A stretch of DNA of 64,000 nt, taken from Lacrimispora sphenoides. GTDB lineage: Bacteria; Bacillota; Clostridia; Lachnospirales; Lachnospiraceae. The notes beneath the pieces were generated by a model. That model saw nothing but the letters and a program-made list of their open reading frames with translations, searched no databases and was not told where the DNA came from. This document shows positions 58,609-64,000 of this stretch, one piece after another. The first letter of the stretch is position 1. The number at the start of each line of letters is the position of its first letter. The stretch lies in assembly GCF_900105215.1 (NCBI RefSeq), contig NZ_FOIP01000001.1, forward strand, positions 1,758,001 through 1,822,000. The letters are read 5' to 3'. Made by a program: the position numbers and the translations under genes.

Positions 58609-60804
58609 ATGGTTCATGTTAAAAACATATTTAAAATTTTTGCCGGTGATGTAAAACGCATTGCACTTAATCCGGTAGCAGTCATTATTGCGCTGGGACT
58701 TACACTGATTCCAGCCTTATACGCATGGTTTAACATCGCTGCAAGCTGGGACCCTTATGCGAATACAAAGGGACTTAAGGTTGCGGTTGTCAACCTGGAT
58801 AAGGGGGCTTCTATTGACGATATATTTGACACGGATATTGATGATTCTTCCATTAATATTGGTGAAATGATTCTTGATGAACTTAGAAAGAATGAACAGA
58901 TAGGATGGCAGTTCGTCAATAAGGAAGAAGCAATCGATGGAGTGGAATCCGGGAAATATTATGCGGCAGTTATCGTCCCCGAGGATTTCAGCCAGAAAAT
59001 ATCAAGCGTCCTTACCTCTAACATTGAGCGCCCGGTGCTTGAATACTATGTAAATGAGAAGAAAAACGCCATTGCCACAAAGATCACCGGCAAAGGGGTG
59101 GAGAGCGTACAGCAGCAAATTAATGAAACCTTTATTAATTCTACCTCAAAGGTGGCTGGGAAGGCCTTAAACAAATATTCGACAGACTGGAACACTGACA
59201 AGGAAACGGACAGAGACGATGCCGTCAGCACACTTACGGATGTAAAAACAGATTTGAGTCAGCTGGTGGATACCATTACCATGCTTCAGTCCACGCTCCG
59301 CTCCGTCAACAGCTTAAATGGCGGTATGAAGGGAACTCTCCCGGATGTGAGCAAAATGATCGATTCCGGCGGACAAACGGCTGAAAGCGCAAAAACCCTG
59401 ATCGATTCCTCCAGAGGATTCTCTGACACAATGACAGAAGGTATTAGAGATACCCTGGATAATATCAGCAAGGTAGAGGAATCCGTGTATGAATCCTTTC
59501 AGGTAATCGGCAAGCTGACGGACACATCCGCTGACGGAGCTATTGATGCATTAAAAGCCACGGAAAATCTGGTCACAGGAAGCATCAACCAGTGCAATAG
59601 CGTAAACAAGGTTTTAGGGACAATTAACCAGAAGCTGCCCATTCCCTTAAAAGATATAACAACTCTTCAGCAAAAGCTTACAGATACCGTTAAGCAGCAG
59701 CAGGAACTGGTCAGGAAGCTGCAGGCTGCACAGCAGACCGTAAAACAGACAAAACGGCTGCCGGATACCATGGAGAAGGATATCGGAGACTCTCTTGACG
59801 GGGTCACCAACTCCATATCAGACGTTCTGAATTTTTATACCGGCAAGGTGGAGATTCCTTTAAAAGACAGCCTTGATAAGACCTATGATGCCCTGGGCAC
59901 TACTGCGGGAGCTTTAGACAGCATTGGAAACATGATAGGGCAGATCGATACCACCCTTGATAGTGTAACAGACTCATCCCAGAGCCTGATCGAAGCGTTA
60001 GACAGCGCCGTCGGCCTGATGAACAGGAGCCAGGAGCGTGTGGATGATATGATCGACAGCGTGAACAAGCTGGCGGATAATGAGAAGTTAAATAAGATCA
60101 TGGACATCATGAAGAACGACCCGGATCAGCTCAGTGATTTTATGAAAATGCCTACGGATATGGTTACCAACAAAATCTACCCGGTAGAAACTTATGGTTC
60201 CGCCATGGCTCCGTTTTATACCATTCTGGCCATCTGGGTGGGAGGACTCATTTTGGCGGCTTTGGTAAAGACTAAGGTGGAAGAGAACAGATCGGAAGGG
60301 CTTAAGCTGTATGAAACCTATTTTGGAAGGTATCTCACCTTCATGCTGTTTGGAATCGCCCAGGCACTTGTGGTGGCTTTGGGAGATTTGTATATGTTAA
60401 AGATCCAGTGCCTTTATCCGGGGAAATTTGTGCTGGCAGCTGTGGCAGCCAGTATTATATTCACCAATATCATTTATTCCATGACGGTTTCCTTTGGGGA
60501 CGTGGGCAAAGCGATTGTAGTAGTCTTTATGGTCATTCAGGTGGCAGGCTCCGGCGGTACGTTTCCCATACAGGTAACTCCCCGGTTTTTCCAGATGGTG
60601 AACCCATTGCTTCCATTTACTCATCTCATCAATGCAATGAGAGAGTGTGTGGGAGGTACTTATGGGAATGATTATTGGAAAGATATACGAAATGTGCTGG
60701 TCTATATTCCTATATCACTGTTGGTTGGAATCGTATTGCGGAAGAAGGTGTTAAAACTGAATGAATTTTTTGAAGAAAAACTCAGCCAAACAGGGATCAT
60801 GTAA
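58609..60804 (+). CDS. YhgE/Pip-family membrane protein
   Basis: 731 residues, AAGGAGG ribosome site. One N-terminal membrane segment with LIPALYAWFNIAASWDPY, the Pip signature, and LKVAVVNLDKGA. About 450 residues of extracellular helical coiled coil follow, then five or six membrane segments from residue 530 with ABC-2-like SGGTFPIQVTPRFFQ and NPLLPFTHLINAMRE. The family includes phage-infection protein (Pip) and type VII secretion-linked YueB. It is often next to TetR regulators; here the next gene is an anchored protein. Confidence 0.9.
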   Translation: MVHVKNIFKIFAGDVKRIALNPVAVIIALGLTLIPALYAWFNIAASWDPYANTKGLKVAVVNLDKGASIDDIFDTDIDDSSINIGEMILDELRKNEQIGWQFVNKEEAIDGVESGKYYAAVIVPEDFSQKISSVLTSNIERPVLEYYVNEKKNAIATKITGKGVESVQQQINETFINSTSKVAGKALNKYSTDWNTDKETDRDDAVSTLTDVKTDLSQLVDTITMLQSTLRSVNSLNGGMKGTLPDVSKMIDSGGQTAESAKTLIDSSRGFSDTMTEGIRDTLDNISKVEESVYESFQVIGKLTDTSADGAIDALKATENLVTGSINQCNSVNKVLGTINQKLPIPLKDITTLQQKLTDTVKQQQELVRKLQAAQQTVKQTKRLPDTMEKDIGDSLDGVTNSISDVLNFYTGKVEIPLKDSLDKTYDALGTTAGALDSIGNMIGQIDTTLDSVTDSSQSLIEALDSAVGLMNRSQERVDDMIDSVNKLADNEKLNKIMDIMKNDPDQLSDFMKMPTDMVTNKIYPVETYGSAMAPFYTILAIWVGGLILAALVKTKVEENRSEGLKLYETYFGRYLTFMLFGIAQALVVALGDLYMLKIQCLYPGKFVLAAVAASIIFTNIIYSMTVSFGDVGKAIVVVFMVIQVAGSGGTFPIQVTPRFFQMVNPLLPFTHLINAMRECVGGTYGNDYWKDIRNVLVYIPISLLVGIVLRKKVLKLNEFFEEKLSQTGIM

Positions 60805-60805
60805 G

Positions 60806-61951
60806 ATGGGAAAGGAAAAAAAGCCGCCGGGAATCAGACGGCGGCTGGCCTGGGCCGGCGGGGTGGTACTGCTTTTAATTGTTATTGGTGTTTGGGTATG
60901 GAACTATCTTCCGATCCATTATGCAAGATTTTACCTGACCCGATCGGCATTGCAAACCAGGGGGCGGTTAATGGATCTATGGGGCAAAGACAAAGAAGGA
61001 GAAGGGGCAGAGGAAGATTCCCTGAAGCTCATAGCGGATGAAGTGGATTGGAATGGCCACTCTGTGCTGATACTTCCGGGAGGGTTTGGCATCAACTGGA
61101 AGGAGCAAAGGGATGAAAAACATACCTTTTCCCAGGGAAGCCTTGACGTGTATTTTCTTGGGGCCATAAGGGACGGAGTCCATTATTGGGCTGACAGAGA
61201 TAATGCCTTAATATCCATACCTGGGATTAAAGGACCGACCATAAGAACCAGCCAGGATACATTAAAAGAGGTTATTGGTTTTTCAATTGTCCCGGAAGAG
61301 AGAGACCATTTAAGAGATCAGCTTGAAACCTTAAAAAAGGATACCGTTTACATGATGAACCAGAGCCATATGGAATTTGTCAGTAGGGATAAGAGTGGCG
61401 TAATCATTAAGGCATCAGTCCCTTCCGGTCTCTTTGACACCTATTTGAGTAAGGTAGGAGAACTGCTTAAGGAGGGGCCCGGAAAGGATATGAAAGAATG
61501 GGGACAGATGTTAGAGGAACGGAAGACCCAGGGAGAGACTCAGGACATATTCTTTACCATTGACAAGGGGCTGCATATCACGGATATTAAAGTGGAGGGT
61601 CTGACTGATATGAGCCTTTTACTGGAGTCTAATGGAGGGCTGTCAGTGGCAGGAAATGTAATGCTCCGTGAACGGAAGCTTGATATGAGCGCAAAGGTCT
61701 ATTTTGGCAATGGGCAGGAAGGGAAAAGGGCATTCCAGATCCCTGAGTTTAATATTACATATCATAATGAAAGATTTGAGCTTGGACTGAAGCTGAGCGG
61801 AGGATATGAAGGCGGTAAGATCTCTTCTGATGCTCTGGAATATGGGAAACTGTCTGAGACAGGTGAGGAATCCTCCGGTGACGGATTGCAGAAGGTCAAG
61901 GAAGAGTTTCTGAAAAGAACCGGGCAATTAGGCCTTGATTTTTATAAGTAA
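60806..61951 (+). CDS. Membrane-anchored conserved protein of unknown function
   Basis: 381 residues from ATG 60806, one base after the YhgE stop; an earlier in-frame ATG lies inside that gene. A basic N-terminus (KKPPGIRRRLAW) is followed by one membrane segment at about 19-36 and a large extracytoplasmic domain with mixed beta and helical sequence (LHITDIKVEGLTDMSLLLES, VAGNVMLRERKLDMSAKVYF). I do not recognise a named family; the repeated beta strands near the end look like a lipoprotein-carrier-type fold. Coupling suggests it works with the YhgE/Pip protein. Confidence 0.65.
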   Translation: MGKEKKPPGIRRRLAWAGGVVLLLIVIGVWVWNYLPIHYARFYLTRSALQTRGRLMDLWGKDKEGEGAEEDSLKLIADEVDWNGHSVLILPGGFGINWKEQRDEKHTFSQGSLDVYFLGAIRDGVHYWADRDNALISIPGIKGPTIRTSQDTLKEVIGFSIVPEERDHLRDQLETLKKDTVYMMNQSHMEFVSRDKSGVIIKASVPSGLFDTYLSKVGELLKEGPGKDMKEWGQMLEERKTQGETQDIFFTIDKGLHITDIKVEGLTDMSLLLESNGGLSVAGNVMLRERKLDMSAKVYFGNGQEGKRAFQIPEFNITYHNERFELGLKLSGGYEGGKISSDALEYGKLSETGEESSGDGLQKVKEEFLKRTGQLGLDFYK

Positions 61952-61964
61952 ATAAAAAAATCTA

Positions 61965-62029
61965 TTGACAAATACAACTGTAACTTTTATAATAACAGTA
62001 AAGATACTGAAACTCACAAAGTTACAGTT
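61965..62029 (+). promoter_or_regulatory. Perfect-consensus promoter overlapped by a 12-bp inverted repeat
   Basis: TTGACA (61965-61970) and TATAAT (61988-61993), spacer exactly 17 bp. AACTGTAACTTT (61976-61987) fills the spacer up to the -10, and its exact complement AAAGTTACAGTT is at 62018-62029. This layout fits repression by a dimer or by looping, or a 5' RNA hairpin. The next gene starts 246 bp downstream, so the leader is long. Confidence 0.75.
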
Positions 62030-62238
62030 ATCCCAGGCAATAATCCAAAAAGCGGGGATATTTAAGATAATTATGATAAAACTATAAAAAGAGCACCGCC
62101 GGTTGGAAAACATTGCAAAGGATGTACTGTTCATTATATGATCGGCGCATTCCCGGATTCGGAGTAATGTAGATAATTATGAATAAAAGGCGCTTTTCGT
62201 GAATACACAAAAAGCAAGTCAAGAAGGAGGAACATGAT

Positions 62239-62559
62239 ATGGCAGTTTTAACATTAACACAGGAGAATTTTCAAACAGAAGTGGCAGATAACAGCGGCAT
62301 TGTGCTGGTGGACTTTTGGGCGACCTGGTGCGGACCCTGTAAGATGTTTGCACCGGTGATAGACGAAATTGCTGAAGGGAATCTTCCCGGCGTTAAGGTA
62401 GGCAAGGTGGATGTTGACCAGCAGCCGGACTTAGCAGGACAGTTTAGGGTTATGAGCATTCCTACCCTTGTACTCTTTAAGGATGGTAAGGCGGCAGTCA
62501 CTTCCGTAGGAGTGAAATCCAAGAAAGAAGTCCTTGAAATGATCGAGAAATTAAGATAA
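62239..62559 (+). CDS. trxA: Thioredoxin
   Basis: 106 residues, AGGAGG ribosome site. Classic fold with VDFWATWCGPCK (C31, C34), VDVDQQPDLAGQF and SIPTLVLFKDG with the cis-Pro. It reduces protein disulfides, with electrons from thioredoxin reductase encoded elsewhere. It is a single-gene unit with its own terminator. Confidence 0.95.
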   Translation: MAVLTLTQENFQTEVADNSGIVLVDFWATWCGPCKMFAPVIDEIAEGNLPGVKVGKVDVDQQPDLAGQFRVMSIPTLVLFKDGKAAVTSVGVKSKKEVLEMIEKLR

Positions 62560-62566
62560 ATACAGC

Positions 62567-62614
62567 AAAGGCCACGGGTCTTCCGGTTAACCGGAACGTC
62601 TGGTGGTCTTTTTT
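62567..62614 (+). terminator. Terminator of the thioredoxin gene
   Basis: AAAGGCCAC with GTGGTCTTT arms and an inner TTCCGG/CCGGAA stem, followed by TTTTT; eight bases past the stop. Confidence 0.88.
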
Positions 62615-62677
62615 TACAGTTTTTTACTGCTTCCGGTTGACATCTTTTTCGTATAAAATAGATAACATAAGTAGTTA

Positions 62678-62709
62678 TTGACATTCCCCTATACAGGAAG
62701 GATTATACT
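62678..62709 (+). promoter_or_regulatory. MerR-type promoter of the MerR gene
   Basis: TTGACA (62678-62683) and TATACT (62704-62709), spacer 20 bp, with TTCC and GGAA around CTATACA. The same layout recurs at 63764-63795. Confidence 0.65.
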
Positions 62710-62795
62710 AAGTTAATCAGTACAAATAAACTCGTAATTGAAGAGGGAAACTATTAATGGATACATAGACAAGGCATATGCTTATGGGGGTTTCA

Positions 62796-63629
62796 ATGAA
62801 AGAAAAAAAATTGTACTCAATTGGGGAAGTGAGTAAGATCTGCAACATTTCTATAAAAGCTTTGAGGTTTTATGATAAGATCGGGATCATATCTCCGGAT
62901 ATGATCTGCAAGGAAAACAGCTACCGGTATTATAACAAAGAGTCGCTTTTGACTGTTCCGGTGGTGAAATACTACAAGCAAATGGGATTTAAACTGGAAG
63001 AGATGCAGGGGTTGGTCGAAGGAAATACTTATTATTACCTGGAACAGAATTTCCGGAACAAGATTGATCAGTTATGCCTTCAGGAGCAGCAGATCCATAA
63101 CAGCTATATTGCGGTTAAGGACTGGTATGAGCTGATACAGGAAGCCAAACTGGTGCTCCAGAATGATGTTCATGATGTTGCCGTAAAATATATACAACCG
63201 GCGACCTATTGCGGCATGGAGCAGGACTTTGACTACAATTACATGGAATCCATTATCAATATAGAATGGACCAATCACTTAGAGCAAGAAGAGAATGAGA
63301 TCACAGGACCGGTAATTTTAAAATTTGATTCATTTGAGGAAAAGATGGCAGGCAAATGCAGCCGCACCAGAATCATGCAGCAGGCCATTCATCCATGCAG
63401 GAACTGTTTGAACCGGCAGGTCTTTGGAGGTTTTATGGCTGCGTCGGTTTATCATATCGGAAAGCATGAAACGATTGATGAAGAATATGAGAAAATACTT
63501 AAATGGGCAGCTAAAAGGGGCTATAAGTGCGGGAAGGAAAGCTTCGAACGGTATGTGGTGGATTACTGGACCACCAGAAGCCGGGAGCAGTTTGTTTCAG
63601 AGATCATTGTTCCGATATACAGGGAATAA
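62796..63629 (+). CDS. MerR-family regulator with effector-binding domain
   Basis: 277 residues from ATG 62796 with GGGGG upstream; an earlier ATG in frame overlaps that site. MerR winged helix: LYSIGEVSKICNISIKALRF, YDKIGIISPD, ENSYRYYNKESLL. A dimerisation helix at about 80-125 is followed by a GyrI-like effector domain. The promoters at 62678 and 63764 share one unusual spacing and dyad, so it probably controls itself and the gene starting at 63951. Confidence 0.9.
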   Translation: MKEKKLYSIGEVSKICNISIKALRFYDKIGIISPDMICKENSYRYYNKESLLTVPVVKYYKQMGFKLEEMQGLVEGNTYYYLEQNFRNKIDQLCLQEQQIHNSYIAVKDWYELIQEAKLVLQNDVHDVAVKYIQPATYCGMEQDFDYNYMESIINIEWTNHLEQEENEITGPVILKFDSFEEKMAGKCSRTRIMQQAIHPCRNCLNRQVFGGFMAASVYHIGKHETIDEEYEKILKWAAKRGYKCGKESFERYVVDYWTTRSREQFVSEIIVPIYRE

Positions 63630-63649
63630 GGGAGCATGTTTTAGCGGTT

Positions 63650-63706
63650 GGCTTCCCTGGATACAGTATTCAGAAAGATGCTGTACCAGGGGGGCCCTTT
63701 TTTGTT
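63650..63706 (+). terminator. Terminator of the second MerR gene
   Basis: GGCTTCCCTGG pairs with CCAGGGGGGCC around a TACAG/CTGTA inner stem, followed by CTTTTTTG. Confidence 0.8.
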
Positions 63707-63950
63707 TTCCGGGCTGGTAGCGTTTCTCCCAATATTTGGAGCATAAAAAAGTTTAAAAACCTGTTGACATTTCCCCTAGGGGGAAGATTTATACTAAATG
63801 CATAGAAAAACACAAAGCGACTCCGTAAAATTAGTAACATTAACAGGCGTGATGTGTTTTCTAAACGTTTTCAGCTGAACGTGAAGAAAAAAGCAGAGAA
63901 ACATGCTAACTTGAATTTTGTGCAGCACCAATTGGGGAAGGAAAACTTAA
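63707..63950 (+). promoter_or_regulatory. Target promoter of the MerR regulator and 5' leader
   Basis: TTGACA (63764-63769) and TATACT (63790-63795), spacer 20 bp, containing the near-perfect dyad TTCCCCTAGGGGGAA typical of drug-sensing MerR operators. The remaining 155 bp up to the next gene show no other gene. Confidence 0.7.
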
Positions 63951-64000
63951 ATGACGGAAGCACGAAAAAAATTTAAATCAATTGGCGTTACAACAGGCTT
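63951..64000 (+). CDS. Start of an unidentified gene (3' end outside window)
   Basis: ATG at 63951 behind GGGGAAGGA; 16 codons are visible (MTEARKKFKSIGVTTG). The basic start could precede a membrane segment, and a MerR-controlled target is often a transporter, but the visible part is too short to name it. Confidence 0.55.
   Translation, partial: MTEARKKFKSIGVTTG

Noticed and set aside
63424..63805. Plus-strand frames overlapping the end of the second MerR gene and its terminator
   Set aside because: They run through the terminator hairpin and lack ribosome sites.

Overview
The window looks like chromosome of a strictly anaerobic, fermentative, spore-forming Lachnospiraceae-type Clostridium (Lacrimispora / [Clostridium] saccharolyticum-like). 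The grounds are a low-to-mid GC content, strong AGGAGG ribosome sites with frequent TTG starts, YesN/YesM two-component control of sugar ABC transporters, many GntR and MerR regulators, a CotH-VTC-DUF4956 cluster, a mannose-family PTS and a clostridial superoxide reductase. The species call is inference. No phage, insertion sequence or CRISPR array was seen.

Layout. 1-3.3 kb (minus): CotH, DUF4956, VTC polyphosphate-type protein and a secreted repeat protein; both upstream regions carry 11-bp-phased CTGAAC boxes. 3.5-12.1 kb: response regulator and sensor kinase divergent from a carbohydrate ABC transporter and a GHL6-like glycosidase. 12.2-17.9 kb: an IclR regulator and a complete extradiol (meta) catechol-cleavage operon: hydrolase, hydratase, acetaldehyde dehydrogenase, aldolase, ferredoxin and catechol 2,3-dioxygenase. 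A chemoreceptor with a SigD-like promoter follows. 20-31 kb: a broken MarR gene, superoxide reductase, DUF1848 protein, MBL hydrolase, isochorismatase-like hydrolase, tRNA-Phe and tRNA-Gly, a V4R plus GGDEF pair, a LytTR two-component system, a flavodoxin-family protein, a rhodanese and a broken gene. 30.8-46.6 kb: a large catabolic island for an unidentified acidic or sugar-acid substrate: three GntR regulators, a permease, a hydantoinase/oxoprolinase-like protein, an HExxH protein, DlgD-like and ketopantoate-reductase-like enzymes, two YhcH proteins, a cyclase, a DapA/NanA-type aldolase, Zn-ADH, M28 peptidase, SDR and a homocysteine methyltransferase-like protein. 46.9-52 kb: tRNA-Gly, a MerR regulator and a heterodimeric ABC exporter. 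52-58.4 kb: a mannose-family PTS operon divergent from a SIS-domain enzyme and a DeoC aldolase. 58.6-64 kb: YhgE/Pip protein, a membrane-anchored protein, thioredoxin, a MerR regulator and the start of its probable target gene.

How the parts work together. The catechol operon converts catechol plus O2 to formate, pyruvate and acetyl-CoA. All catalytic residues of the dioxygenase are present, which is surprising in an anaerobe. Most loci carry their own regulator and a visible operator: twin IclR sites 21 bp apart, a triple 8-bp repeat inside a GntR-type promoter, a 19-bp-spacer MerR promoter, and a second MerR promoter pair with 20-bp spacers. Two leaders in the sugar-acid island share a two-hairpin architecture whose stems differ in sequence but stay paired. 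This is the best candidate for an undescribed cis-acting RNA here.
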